In this document: piece after piece, positions 1 through 11,529 of the stretch
Layout: the number at the start of each line of letters is the position of its first letter
How positions within the stretch are numbered: the stretch's first letter is position 1
Assembly (NCBI GenBank): GCA_011754535.1
Contig: JAAQVN010000001.1
Coordinates: 1,860,001-1,924,000 of the forward strand
From: Enterobacter asburiae
GTDB lineage: Bacteria; Pseudomonadota; Gammaproteobacteria; Enterobacterales; Enterobacteriaceae
Direction: 5' to 3'
DNA length: 64,000 bases
Notes under the pieces: model-generated
What the model was told of the DNA's origin: nothing
Database searches by the model: none
The model's input: the letters and a program-made list of their open reading frames with translations, nothing else
Made by a program: the position numbers and the translations under genes

Positions 1-7
1 ACTGACG

Positions 8-931
8 GTGAAAAAATTACGTATTGGCGTGGTGGGGCTGGGCGGTATTGCGCAAAAAGCCTGGCTGCCTGTTTTAGGTGCGGCGACAGACTGGACCCTG
101 CAAGGGGCCTGGTCACCCACGCGCGAGAAGGCAGAGCGTATCTGCGAAACCTGGCGCATCCCGTATGCCGCCTCCCTGCAGGATCTGGCCCGCGAGTGCG
201 ATGCGGTATTCGTGCATACCTCAACGGCAACCCACTATCAGGTGGTGAGCGAGCTGCTCAATGCGGGTGTTCACGTCTGCGTGGATAAACCGCTGGCGGA
301 AAACGTTCAGGACGCGGAGCGGCTGATTGAGCGGGCGGCACGTAAAAACCTGACGCTGATGGTCGGTTTCAACCGCCGCTTCGCGCCGCTTTATCAGCAG
401 CTGAAGGCGCAGTCGGGCACGCTCGCCTCGCTGCGGATGGATAAGCACCGTACCGACAGCGTGGGTCCGAACGATCTGCGCTTTACCCTTCTTGATGACT
501 ACCTTCACGTGGTGGATACCGCGCTGTGGCTGACCAACGGCGAAGCGCTGCTGAAAAGCGGCACTCTGGTCACTAACGAACAGGGGCAGATGGTGTATGC
601 GGAACACCATTTTGCCGTTGAGCACCTTCAGGTCACCACCAGCATGCACCGCCGCGCAGGCAGCCAGCGGGAATCCGTGCAGGCGGTAACCGACGGCGCG
701 CTGTACGACGTTACCGACATGCGGGAGTGGCGGGAAGAGAAGGGCAGCGGCGTGGTGACGCTCCCGGCGCCAGGCTGGCAAAGCACCCTCGAGCAGCGCG
801 GTTTCGCGGGATGTGCCCGCCACTTTATCACCTGCGTGCAAAATCAGACGGTTCCTGAAACGTCCGGCGAGCAGGCCATTCTGGCGCAGCGCATTGTGGA
901 AAGACTCTGGCGCGATGCCATGAGCGAATAA
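8..931 (+). CDS. mviM: Gfo/Idh/MocA-family oxidoreductase MviM
   Basis: Predicted NAD(P)-dependent oxidoreductase of the Gfo/Idh/MocA family; the physiological substrate is unknown. The N terminus carries a Rossmann dinucleotide motif (GLGGIA, residues 10-15), and a DKPLA motif near residue 95 corresponds to the family's E/D-K-P cofactor-binding motif. The C-terminal half fits the family's alpha/beta substrate domain. The protein is 307 aa, the usual length of E. coli MviM. The start codon is GTG at 8, and the upstream sequence is cut off by the window edge, so promoter and ribosome binding site cannot be judged. It lies just upstream of murJ (mviN) in the same direction, as in other enterobacteria. 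No signal peptide or membrane segment is visible, so it is probably cytoplasmic. Confidence 0.95.
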   Translation: MKKLRIGVVGLGGIAQKAWLPVLGAATDWTLQGAWSPTREKAERICETWRIPYAASLQDLARECDAVFVHTSTATHYQVVSELLNAGVHVCVDKPLAENVQDAERLIERAARKNLTLMVGFNRRFAPLYQQLKAQSGTLASLRMDKHRTDSVGPNDLRFTLLDDYLHVVDTALWLTNGEALLKSGTLVTNEQGQMVYAEHHFAVEHLQVTTSMHRRAGSQRESVQAVTDGALYDVTDMREWREEKGSGVVTLPAPGWQSTLEQRGFAGCARHFITCVQNQTVPETSGEQAILAQRIVERLWRDAMSE

Positions 932-976
932 CTCGCTGTAACATCTGCAGATAGTAATTCGTTGAAATCCGGTTAG

Positions 977-2596
<1,620 letters not shown>

Positions 2597-2605
2597 ACGC
2601 CAAAA

Positions 2606-2631
2606 GGGGAGTTCACCTCAGGGTGCTCCCC
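2606..2631 (+). terminator. Hairpin between convergent murJ and flgN
   Basis: GGGGAG at 2606-2611 pairs with CTCCCC at 2626-2631, and CACC pairs with GGTG inside. It lies 10 nt after the murJ stop, between convergent genes. There is no strong U-run, so it may be a weak or processed terminator. Confidence 0.45.
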
Positions 2632-2655
2632 ACTGCATGATTTGTCGCTGATGCG

Positions 2656-3081
2656 TCAAATCGAAATCTTTTTTACACCCGCAATACGCGCAGTCGCCGT
2701 CTGACCATCCGCGCCGTACAGTCCGGTTTCTTTATGCGGCTTCAGCACCTCAAGCGCCTGCTGATTGCGCTCAATCTGCCCTTCAAGCAGCCAGCCGTTA
2801 TGCTGGTTGAGATCGCGCAGATGCTGGGTTTTTTCGGTAATGGTCTGCCAGCGCTCAACAATATCGTCATTGGCGCTGCGCTTCGGATCCTGCTCGGCGC
2901 GGCGCTGCTGCTCCAGATAATCCAGCGTCGCCAGCAGCGAACTCTTATCTTCAGTAATACGCTGCAGCGCGCTGCCGTTGATGTGGCCGGAAGAGAGATG
3001 CTGCTGTTCAGCGTCCATTACCGTTTTCAGGTCGTTCAGGACAACCGTCATTTGATCCAGTATTTCTGACAGTCGACTCAT
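2656..3081 (-). CDS. flgN: Flagellar export chaperone FlgN
   Basis: FlgN is the cytosolic type III export chaperone for the hook-filament junction proteins FlgK and FlgL. The 141-aa product is nearly the family length (138 aa in E. coli) and is mostly predicted helix, with long Gln/Glu/Leu-rich stretches such as LATLDYLEQQRRAEQD. It follows flgM by 4 nt on the minus strand, so the two are almost certainly translated from one transcript. It can be transcribed both from the flgA promoter region (class 2) and from the sigma-28 promoter in front of flgM (class 3). FlgK and FlgL, its clients, are encoded at the end of the divergent operon in this window. Confidence 0.96.
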   Translation of the reverse strand: MSRLSEILDQMTVVLNDLKTVMDAEQQHLSSGHINGSALQRITEDKSSLLATLDYLEQQRRAEQDPKRSANDDIVERWQTITEKTQHLRDLNQHNGWLLEGQIERNQQALEVLKPHKETGLYGADGQTATARIAGVKKISI

Positions 3082-3085
3082 ACGG

Positions 3086-3379
3086 TTAGTTACTCTGTAA
3101 GAAACTCTGTGCTTCCTGAATCAGGGCGTCAGCGATTTTGCTGGTGTCCATTTTCAGCTCACCGTTGCGAATAGCCGTTTTCAGCGCTTCAACACGTTCC
3201 ATATTGATATCGTTGCTGCCTGGCTGCATCAGTTTTGCCTGGGCATCGCTCAGGGTCACGCTGGTGCTGTTAGACGTTGACGGTTTTTCCAGACGCGTTT
3301 TCTGAGGGGTAGCGTCGTTCGTTTCGCGAGGCTGTACAGCGCTTACCGGCTTCAGGGCTGATGTACGATCAATGCTCAT
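3086..3379 (-). CDS. flgM: Anti-sigma-28 factor FlgM
   Basis: FlgM binds and inhibits sigma-28 (FliA) until the hook-basal body is complete, and is then exported through the flagellar channel. The sequence has the family's disordered, polar N-terminal half ([20 protein letters not shown]) and a helical C-terminal sigma-28-binding half ending with [10 protein letters not shown]. It is 97 aa, as in E. coli and Salmonella. A GAGGAC ribosome binding site lies just upstream of the ATG. A good sigma-28 promoter (3440-3466) lies between the end of flgA and this gene, giving FliA-dependent feedback expression in addition to read-through from flgA. Confidence 0.97.
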   Translation of the reverse strand: MSIDRTSALKPVSAVQPRETNDATPQKTRLEKPSTSNSTSVTLSDAQAKLMQPGSNDINMERVEALKTAIRNGELKMDTSKIADALIQEAQSFLQSN

Positions 3380-3439
3380 AGTGTTGTCCTCATCGAGGGT
3401 TCGCGGCGTTTGCGCCTGACATCATCATTAGTTGAATAT

Positions 3440-3466
3440 TTATCGGCACGCGCCGCGGAATCTTTA
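3440..3466 (-). promoter_or_regulatory. Sigma-28 (FliA) promoter for flgM-flgN
   Basis: On the minus strand the -35 is TAAAGATT, followed by an 11-nt spacer and the -10 GCCGATAA. The -10 and spacing match the FliA consensus (TAAAGTTT-N11-GCCGATAA) exactly and the -35 differs at two positions. It sits in the gap between flgA and flgM. Confidence 0.85.
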
Positions 3467-3472
3467 AAAAGA

Positions 3473-4132
3473 TTATAGGTTAATCAGAATATTCCCATCA
3501 GAATCGACGGTTCCGCTAACCACCTGGCCCGAGGACATTCTGACACGGGCGTTTTGCGCCACCGCAGCATTGTTTAACGCTTTCCCTTCACTGTTGATGC
3601 TAAAGCCATCTCCGTTGGCGACCACCATCACCTGCTGTCCTGCTTTAACACGCCACGCCTGGCGAAGCATGGAGAGCTGAATCGGCTGGCCCGGGGCCAC
3701 GTCGCGCAGGCTGACGGCGTCCTGTGCCTGGTTCATTTCCAGCATTGTCCGTGGCGGAAGCTGGTCCAGACGCCCGCGCTTCAGCGTCACGCTGTTTGCC
3801 TGGAGCGTGCTGCCACGCGCAATGGGTACGGCGGCGACAACATAATTGCCCGTCGCCTGAACTGCAACCTGTAAATAGCGTTTTTCGTTGGCGCAGCGTG
3901 CCAGCACGTTCACATTGCCCCACAGCTTCGTGGTCCCCGTCACGCTGAATGACGGTTGCTCGCAGGTCGGATACAGATTCGGCGGCGTACGGATGGTCAC
4001 GTTAACTTCGTCGCTAAAGCCCGCCAGCTTCTGGGCAAAAAAATTCGTCAGCGCATTCTGTAAATCCCCGGCCTGCACCAGAGGGCTAAACAGCAAGACG
4101 GTTGCCATCAGGCCACGTTTTAACGTTTGCAT
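3473..4132 (-). CDS. flgA: Flagellar P-ring assembly chaperone FlgA
   Basis: FlgA is a periplasmic chaperone that promotes polymerisation of FlgI into the P ring. The N terminus MQTLKRGLMATVLLFSPLVQA is a Sec signal peptide, with cleavage predicted after residue 21. The C-terminal part is the SAF-like domain, ending GTVDSDGNILINL. The ATG at 4132 gives 219 aa, the E. coli length. A GTG four codons upstream (4144) is possible but lacks a ribosome binding site, whereas GTGGAA sits in front of the ATG. It is the first gene of the flgAMN unit and diverges from flgB across a region with a FlhDC-like inverted repeat. Confidence 0.95.
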   Translation of the reverse strand: MQTLKRGLMATVLLFSPLVQAGDLQNALTNFFAQKLAGFSDEVNVTIRTPPNLYPTCEQPSFSVTGTTKLWGNVNVLARCANEKRYLQVAVQATGNYVVAAVPIARGSTLQANSVTLKRGRLDQLPPRTMLEMNQAQDAVSLRDVAPGQPIQLSMLRQAWRVKAGQQVMVVANGDGFSINSEGKALNNAAVAQNARVRMSSGQVVSGTVDSDGNILINL

Positions 4133-4189
4133 CGCAAGTTCCACCGTTTCCAGAGTTGGGTAAATTCTACCTGCAGTGGTTTTGCATCA

Positions 4190-4226
4190 ACGGAATAAAT
4201 AGCGACGCATTTTGCGCTTATTCCGT
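4190..4226. promoter_or_regulatory. Divergent flgA/flgB control region with FlhDC-type inverted repeat
   Basis: ACGGAATAA at 4190-4198 is repeated perfectly in inverse as TTATTCCGT at 4218-4226, with a 19-nt spacer containing AATAGCG-like sequence. Known FlhDC sites consist of two inverted 16-17 bp boxes of this kind separated by 10-12 bp, and the flgA-flgB intergenic region is a known FlhDC target. The assignment to FlhDC is by position and resemblance. Confidence 0.65.
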
Positions 4227-4289
4227 CGATAGGGGAGACCGGGTGAGATTTAAGCTGTGAACTGAAATTTTGCCATCAGCGGAGGAGAC

Positions 4290-4706
4290 ATGCTCGATAA
4301 ACTCGACGCCGCGTTACGTTTTCAGCAGGAAGCGCTCAATTTACGCGCCCAGCGGCAGGAGATTTTAGCCGCCAACATCGCTAACGCCGATACGCCCGGG
4401 TATCAGGCGCGCGATATTGATTTTTCCAGTGAACTCAAAAAGGTGATGGAGCGTGGACGTGCCGAAGGAACGGGTGTTGCACTCGCCATGACATCCTCTC
4501 GCCATATTCCTGCTCAGGCGATGACCGCGCCAGCGACCGATTTACTTTATCGCATCCCCGACCAGCCTTCACTCGACGGTAACACCGTGGATATGGACCG
4601 GGAGCGTACGCAGTTTGCCGATAACAGCCTGAAATACCAGACGGGCCTGACCGTACTCGGCGGACAAATCAAAGGCATGATGAACGTCCTGCAGGGGGGC
4701 AACTGA
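4290..4706 (+). CDS. flgB: Flagellar proximal rod protein FlgB
   Basis: FlgB is a structural subunit of the proximal rod of the flagellar basal body, exported by the flagellar type III system without a cleaved signal. The axial-protein signature [17 protein letters not shown] (about residues 29-46) and the C-terminal helix with [18 protein letters not shown] are both present. It is 138 aa, identical in length to the E. coli protein. GGAGGAG precedes the ATG at a good distance. It is the first gene of flgBCDEFGHIJKL; flgC begins 3 nt after its stop. Confidence 0.98.
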   Translation: MLDKLDAALRFQQEALNLRAQRQEILAANIANADTPGYQARDIDFSSELKKVMERGRAEGTGVALAMTSSRHIPAQAMTAPATDLLYRIPDQPSLDGNTVDMDRERTQFADNSLKYQTGLTVLGGQIKGMMNVLQGGN

Positions 4707-4709
4707 TAA

Positions 4710-5114
4710 ATGGCCTTGCTGAATATTTTTGATATCGCCGGCTCGGCGTTAACCGCTCAGTCAAAACGGCTGAACGTGGCAGCCAGTAACCTGGCGAACG
4801 CCGACAGCGTGACCGGACCTGACGGTCAGCCTTATCGTGCTAAACAGGTTGTGTTTCAGGTCGACGCTGCGCCAGGTGCGGCAACGGGCGGCGTGAAGGT
4901 GTCTGACGTGGTAGAGAGCCAGGCGCCGGACAAGCTGGTGTACGAGCCCGGTAACCCGCTTGCGGACGCTAACGGATACGTGAAGATGCCTAACGTGGAC
5001 GTGGTGGGCGAGATGGTGAACTCCATGTCGGCGTCCCGTAGCTACCAGGCGAACGTCGAAGTGCTTAATACCGTGAAGAGCATGATGCTCAAAACACTGA
5101 CTCTCGGCCAGTAA
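4710..5114 (+). CDS. flgC: Flagellar proximal rod protein FlgC
   Basis: FlgC is a rod subunit of the flagellar basal body. The N-terminal axial motif [15 protein letters not shown] (about residues 26-40) and the C-terminal segment with [20 protein letters not shown], which forms the coiled-coil D0 helix, are both present. It is 134 aa, the family length. It is packed between flgB (3-nt gap) and flgD (11-nt gap) in the operon, so translation is probably coupled. Confidence 0.98.
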   Translation: MALLNIFDIAGSALTAQSKRLNVAASNLANADSVTGPDGQPYRAKQVVFQVDAAPGAATGGVKVSDVVESQAPDKLVYEPGNPLADANGYVKMPNVDVVGEMVNSMSASRSYQANVEVLNTVKSMMLKTLTLGQ

Positions 5115-5125
5115 AGGAGACATGC

Positions 5126-5836
5126 ATGTCCATCGCCGTAAATGTGAATGATCCTACGAACACAGGTGTTAACAACACCAAAAGTTCGACAAGCTCCAGC
5201 TCCCTGACGGGAAGCAATGCCTCCGATTTGCAGAGCAGCTTCCTGACGCTGCTGGTAGCGCAGCTTAAGAACCAGGATCCGACTAACCCAATGCAGAACA
5301 ACGAACTGACCACGCAGCTTGCGCAGATCAGCACCGTGAGCGGCATTGAGAAACTGAACACCACCCTGGGTTCCGTCTCCGGTCAGATTAATAGCGCCCA
5401 GTCCCTGCAGGCTGCAAGCCTGATCGGTCACGGCGTGATGATCCCGGGTACCACTATTCTTGCGGGTACCAGCACCACCGAGGGTACATCGACCACCACC
5501 ACTACGCCGTTCGGCGTGGAATTGCAGCAGGCGGCTGACAAAGTGACCGCGACGATCACCGACTCAACCGGCGCCGTGGTTCGCACCATCGATATTGGCG
5601 AGTTGAAGGCGGGCGTTCACACCTTTACCTGGGACGGCAGCCTGACCGACGGCACGAAAGCACCAAATGGCTCCTACAAAGTCGCGATTAGCGCCAGCAA
5701 CGGGACAACCCAGCTGGTGGCGCAGCCGCTGCAGTTCGCGCTGGTTCAGGGCGTGATTAAAGGGGGCGACGGCAACAAACTGGATTTGGGTACCTCCGGT
5801 ACCACCACACTCGACGAAGTTCGGCAGATTATCTAA
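5126..5836 (+). CDS. flgD: Flagellar hook cap/assembly protein FlgD
   Basis: FlgD caps the growing hook and allows FlgE to polymerise; it is discarded when the hook is complete. The conserved N-terminal region LLVAQLKNQDPTNPMQNNEL (about residues 45-64) is intact. It is followed by a Thr/Ser-rich low-complexity loop (about residues 112-130) and the FlgD Ig/tudor-like domain with a GVHTFTWDG motif. At 236 aa it is about five residues longer than E. coli FlgD (231 aa), and the extra residues probably fall in the Thr-rich loop. AAGGAGA precedes the ATG. Confidence 0.97.
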   Translation: MSIAVNVNDPTNTGVNNTKSSTSSSSLTGSNASDLQSSFLTLLVAQLKNQDPTNPMQNNELTTQLAQISTVSGIEKLNTTLGSVSGQINSAQSLQAASLIGHGVMIPGTTILAGTSTTEGTSTTTTTPFGVELQQAADKVTATITDSTGAVVRTIDIGELKAGVHTFTWDGSLTDGTKAPNGSYKVAISASNGTTQLVAQPLQFALVQGVIKGGDGNKLDLGTSGTTTLDEVRQII

Positions 5837-5862
5837 GCCTTAACACTTATCAGGAGTAAGTC

Positions 5863-7071
5863 ATGGCCTTTTCTCAAGCGGTCAGCGGCCTGAATGCTGC
5901 GGCCACCAACCTGGACGTCATTGGCAACAACATCGCCAACTCCGCGACCTATGGTTTTAAATCCGGTTCTGCTTCCTTTGCAGACATGTTTGCCGGTTCC
6001 AAAGTGGGTCTGGGCGTAAAAGTTGCGGGCATCACTCAGGACTTTACCGACGGTACCACCACCAACACCGGTCGTGGCCTGGACGTTGCCATCAGCCAGA
6101 ACGGTTTCTTCCGTATGGTCGATGCAAACGGCTCGGTGTTCTACAGCCGTAACGGCCAGTTCAAGCTGGACGAAAACCGTAACCTGGTGAACATGCAGGG
6201 CATGCAATTAACGGGTTATCCGGTTGCCGGAACGCCATCAACGGTTCAGACCGGTGCGAATCCACAGGCGATTAATATCCCGACCACACTGATGGCCGCG
6301 AAATCCACCACCACGGCTTCCCAGCAGATTAACCTCAACTCCACCGATGCCGCACCGACCGCCGCCTTCGATCCGGCTAACCCGGATACCTACAACAAAA
6401 AAGGTACGGTAACCGTCTTTGATAGCCAGGGTAATGCGCACAACATGAACCTGTTTTACGTCAAAGATGCGACCCCGGCTAACTCCTGGAAAGTGTACGC
6501 CCAGGACGGCAGCGTAGCAGGCAGCACGGCGGCAGTGGCCACGACGTTGACCTTCGATAATAACGGTACGTTGATTGGTGGTGGAAACATCAACATCACT
6601 ACCGCGACTATCCCAGGTGCGGACCCGGCGACCTTCGCCATGAGTTTTGCTAACTCCATGCAGCAGAACACCGGTGCGAACAATATCGTGGCGACCAACC
6701 AGAACGGCTTCAAGCCGGGCGACCTGGTGAGCTATCAGATCAACGATGACGGCACCGTCGTCGGGAACTACTCCAACGAGCAGACTCAGGTGCTGGGCCA
6801 GATCGTGCTGGCGAACTTTGCCAACAACGAAGGCCTGAAATCTGAAGGCGATAACGTCTGGTCGGCTACCCAGTCCTCCGGCGTGGCGCTGCTGGGTACG
6901 GCGGGAACCGGTAACTTCGGCACGTTGACCAACGGCGCGCTGGAAGCCTCTAACGTGGACCTGAGTAAAGAACTGGTGAACATGATCGTCGCGCAGCGTA
7001 ACTATCAATCGAACGCGCAGACCATCAAGACCCAGGATCAGATCCTCAACACGCTGGTTAACCTGCGTTAA
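5863..7071 (+). CDS. flgE: Flagellar hook protein FlgE
   Basis: FlgE is the hook subunit. The N-terminal D0 motif NNIANSATYGFKSGSASFAD (about residues 22-41) and the C-terminal D0 helix with NVDLSKELVNMIVAQRNYQS are both present. The variable central D1/D2 domains are Thr/Asn/Ala-rich. It is 402 aa, as in E. coli. AGGAGTAAG precedes the ATG. Hook length depends on FliK, which is not in this window. Confidence 0.98.
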   Translation: MAFSQAVSGLNAAATNLDVIGNNIANSATYGFKSGSASFADMFAGSKVGLGVKVAGITQDFTDGTTTNTGRGLDVAISQNGFFRMVDANGSVFYSRNGQFKLDENRNLVNMQGMQLTGYPVAGTPSTVQTGANPQAINIPTTLMAAKSTTTASQQINLNSTDAAPTAAFDPANPDTYNKKGTVTVFDSQGNAHNMNLFYVKDATPANSWKVYAQDGSVAGSTAAVATTLTFDNNGTLIGGGNINITTATIPGADPATFAMSFANSMQQNTGANNIVATNQNGFKPGDLVSYQINDDGTVVGNYSNEQTQVLGQIVLANFANNEGLKSEGDNVWSATQSSGVALLGTAGTGNFGTLTNGALEASNVDLSKELVNMIVAQRNYQSNAQTIKTQDQILNTLVNLR

Positions 7072-7091
7072 GCGGCTAACAGGAAAGCGCA

Positions 7092-8641
<1,550 letters not shown>

Positions 8642-8698
8642 GGCGTAGCCCGGTGCGGTAAACCCCGCACCGGCTCCCTGTTTTCGAAGATGAAGGCA

Positions 8699-9397
8699 AT
8701 GCAAAAAAACGCGGCGTTTCGTTATCCGATACTGACTGTTCTGGCTGTCACTCTCAGCGGGTGCGCTTTGATCCCGTCTAAACCATTGGTCCAGGGTGCG
8801 ACGACTGCCCAACCCGTTCCTGGCCCTGCGCCAGTGGTAAACGGCTCCATTTTCCAGACCGCGCAGCCGATTAACTACGGCTATCAGCCGCTGTTTGAAG
8901 ATCGCCGCCCGCGCAATGTTGGCGATACATTGACCATTGTGCTGCAGGAAAACGTCAGCGCGAGCAAGAGCTCGTCGGCGAACGCCAGCCGCGATGGCAA
9001 AACCAATTTTGGCTTCGACACCGTTCCACGCTATCTGCAGGGCCTGTTCGGCAATGCCCGTGCGGATGTTGAGGCTTCCGGCGGCAACACCTTTAACGGT
9101 AAAGGTGGCGCAAACGCCAGCAATACCTTCAGCGGTACGCTGACGGTTACGGTTGACCAGGTGCTGGTTAACGGCAATTTACACGTCGTGGGTGAAAAAC
9201 AGATCGCCATTAACCAGGGCACTGAATTCATTCGCTTCTCGGGCGTGGTGAATCCACGCACCATCAGCGGCACCAACACCGTTCCGTCCACCCAGGTGGC
9301 GGATGCGCGCATTGAGTACGTCGGTAACGGCTACATTAATGAAGCGCAGAATATGGGTTGGCTGCAGCGCTTCTTCCTTAATTTATCGCCGATGTAA
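8699..9397 (+). CDS. flgH: Flagellar L-ring lipoprotein FlgH
   Basis: FlgH forms the outer-membrane L ring around the rod. The N terminus is a lipoprotein signal with lipobox LSGC, giving acylated Cys22 and mature start [12 protein letters not shown]. The body is strongly conserved ([32 protein letters not shown]) and ends NLSPM. The ATG at 8699 gives 232 aa, the length and N terminus (MQKNAA) of E. coli FlgH. An ATG three codons upstream (8690) is in frame but has no better ribosome binding site. It is followed after 12 nt by flgI, the P-ring gene. Confidence 0.97.
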   Translation: MQKNAAFRYPILTVLAVTLSGCALIPSKPLVQGATTAQPVPGPAPVVNGSIFQTAQPINYGYQPLFEDRRPRNVGDTLTIVLQENVSASKSSSANASRDGKTNFGFDTVPRYLQGLFGNARADVEASGGNTFNGKGGANASNTFSGTLTVTVDQVLVNGNLHVVGEKQIAINQGTEFIRFSGVVNPRTISGTNTVPSTQVADARIEYVGNGYINEAQNMGWLQRFFLNLSPM

Positions 9398-9409
9398 GCG
9401 AGGTGACCC

Positions 9410-10501
9410 ATGTTTAAATCGATCTTCGCCGTGGCGCTGGTTCTTGTAGCAACGTTTGCCCAGGCTGACCGCATCCGCGATCTCACCAGCGTTCAGGGCG
9501 TCCGCCAGAACTCGCTGATTGGCTATGGCCTGGTGGTGGGGCTGGACGGTACCGGTGACCAGACGACCCAGACGCCGTTTACCACCCAAAGCTTGAACAA
9601 CATGCTTTCCCAGCTCGGCATTACCGTGCCGGCAGGAACCAACATGCAGCTGAAAAACGTGGCCGCGGTAATGGTCACTGCCTCTTACCCGGCGTTTGCG
9701 CGCCAGGGGCAGACCATTGACGTGGTGGTCTCCTCAATGGGTAATGCCAAAAGCCTGCGCGGCGGTACGCTGCTGATGACCCCGCTGAAAGGCGTCGACA
9801 GCCAGGTCTATGCTCTGGCGCAGGGTAACATTCTGGTTGGCGGTGCGGGTGCATCGGCAGGCGGAAGCAGCGTGCAGGTGAACCAGTTGAACGGCGGACG
9901 TATTACCAACGGCGCGATCATCGAGCGTGAGCTGCCGACCCAGTTTGGCGCAGGCAACACCATCAACCTGCAGCTGAATAATGAAGACTTCACGATGGCG
10001 CAGCAGATTGCCGATACCATCAACCGCAGCTATGGCAATGCCACGGCGCTGGATGCGCGTACCGTGCAGATACGCACCTCTACCGGCAGCAGCAACCAGG
10101 TGCGCATGCTGGCGGATATCCAGAATCTGGAAGTGAACGTGCCGGTGCAGGATGCCAAAGTGATCATCAACTCCCGTACGGGGTCCGTGGTGATGAACCG
10201 GGAAGTGTCGCTGGATAGCTGCGCCGTGGCGCAGGGTAACCTGTCGGTGACGGTTAACCGTTCTGCCAACGTCAGCCAGCCGGATACACCATTTGGTGGC
10301 GGCCAGACGGTGGTGACGCCACAAACGCAGATTGATTTACGCCAGAGCGGCGGCTCTCTGCAGAGCGTGCGCTCCAGCGCCAACCTGAACAGCGTGGTGC
10401 GTGCCCTGAACGCGCTGGGCGCGACGCCGATGGATCTGATGTCCATTCTGCAATCCATGCAAAGCGCGGGCTGCCTGCGCGCCAAACTGGAAATCATCTG
10501 A
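9410..10501 (+). CDS. flgI: Flagellar P-ring protein FlgI
   Basis: FlgI is exported by Sec and forms the periplasmic P ring with help from FlgA. The N terminus [19 protein letters not shown] is a signal peptide, cleaved before [13 protein letters not shown]. Two cysteines (in DSCAVAQ and SAGCLRAK) correspond to the pair that forms the family's disulphide. The protein is 363 aa, close to the 365 aa of E. coli. Its TGA shares one base with the ATG of flgJ, so the two are translationally coupled. Confidence 0.97.
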   Translation: MFKSIFAVALVLVATFAQADRIRDLTSVQGVRQNSLIGYGLVVGLDGTGDQTTQTPFTTQSLNNMLSQLGITVPAGTNMQLKNVAAVMVTASYPAFARQGQTIDVVVSSMGNAKSLRGGTLLMTPLKGVDSQVYALAQGNILVGGAGASAGGSSVQVNQLNGGRITNGAIIERELPTQFGAGNTINLQLNNEDFTMAQQIADTINRSYGNATALDARTVQIRTSTGSSNQVRMLADIQNLEVNVPVQDAKVIINSRTGSVVMNREVSLDSCAVAQGNLSVTVNRSANVSQPDTPFGGGQTVVTPQTQIDLRQSGGSLQSVRSSANLNSVVRALNALGATPMDLMSILQSMQSAGCLRAKLEII

Positions 10502-11454
10502 TGCTGACCGATAGCAAACTGTTGACCAGTGCCGCCTGGGACGCCCAGTCGCTCAACGAACTGAAAACCAAAGCAGGTAAAGACCCGGCGGCGAATATCC
10601 GTCCGGTCGCCCGCCAGGTAGAGGGGATGTTTGTTCAGATGATGCTGAAAAGCATGCGCGAAACCCTGCCGAAAGACGGGATGTTCAGCAGCGATTCAAC
10701 GCGTCTTTACACCAGCATGTATGACCAGCAGATTGCGCAGCAGATGACCGCCGGTAAAGGCCTCGGTCTGGCTGACATGATTGTCAAACAGACCGCCGCC
10801 GCACAGGGTGTTCAGCCAGAAGAGCAGCCGCAGCAGGTGCCGATGAAGTTCGATCTGGAAACGGTGACCAGTTATCAGAACCAGGCGCTGACGCAGATGG
10901 TGCGTAAAGCGATACCGAAGGCAACGGGCAGCGGCGACGAGGCGCTCTCCGGTGACAGCAAAGACTTCCTGGCGCAGCTATCTCTGCCTGCGCGACTGGC
11001 CAGTGAACAGAGCGGCGTGCCTCACCATCTGATTCTCGCCCAGGCCGCGCTGGAGTCGGGCTGGGGCCAGCGCCAGATCCGCAAGGAAAACGGCGACCCG
11101 AGCTTTAACATCTTCGGCGTGAAGGCCACCTCCAGCTGGAAAGGGCCGACCACGGAGATCACCACCACCGAATACGAGAACGGTGCGGCGGTGAAGGTGA
11201 AAGCGAAATTCCGAGTTTACAGCTCTTATCTGGAAGCACTGTCCGATTATGTCGGGCTGCTGAGTCGAAATCCGCGTTACACCGCCGTTACGCAGGCGGC
11301 GACGGCGGAGCAGGGCGCTCAGGCCCTGCAAAACGCGGGCTACGCGACCGACCCGAACTACGCGCGCAAGCTTACCAGCATGATCCAGCAGCTGAAATCC
11401 ATGGGCGAGAAGGTCAGCAAAGCCTATAGCGCAGATATTGAAAATCTGTTCTGA
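10501..11454 (+). CDS. flgJ: Rod-cap protein and peptidoglycan hydrolase FlgJ
   Basis: FlgJ is bifunctional. The N-terminal half (about residues 1-150) is the rod-capping domain, with VARQVEGMFVQMMLKSMRET. The C-terminal half is a GH73 beta-N-acetylglucosaminidase domain that opens the peptidoglycan for the rod. The catalytic glutamate is Glu185 in AALESGWGQ, and the downstream NIFGVKA motif is intact. It is 317 aa, versus 313 in E. coli. It starts on the last base of flgI. No Sec signal is present, which fits export through the flagellar channel. Confidence 0.97.
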   Translation: MLTDSKLLTSAAWDAQSLNELKTKAGKDPAANIRPVARQVEGMFVQMMLKSMRETLPKDGMFSSDSTRLYTSMYDQQIAQQMTAGKGLGLADMIVKQTAAAQGVQPEEQPQQVPMKFDLETVTSYQNQALTQMVRKAIPKATGSGDEALSGDSKDFLAQLSLPARLASEQSGVPHHLILAQAALESGWGQRQIRKENGDPSFNIFGVKATSSWKGPTTEITTTEYENGAAVKVKAKFRVYSSYLEALSDYVGLLSRNPRYTAVTQAATAEQGAQALQNAGYATDPNYARKLTSMIQQLKSMGEKVSKAYSADIENLF

Positions 11455-11460
11455 AAGTTC

Positions 11461-11487
11461 TCAAGTCCCGGTGGAGGTTGCCGATAA
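11461..11487 (+). promoter_or_regulatory. Sigma-28 (FliA) promoter for flgK-flgL
   Basis: TCAAGTCC, an 11-nt spacer and GCCGATAA match the FliA promoter pattern, with a perfect -10. It lies immediately after flgJ and 43 nt before the flgK ATG. This fits the known class 3 expression of flgKL. Confidence 0.85.
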
Positions 11488-11529
11488 CCTTCATCAGGAC
11501 TCGTGTCTGAACGTATAAAAGGAACCCCC

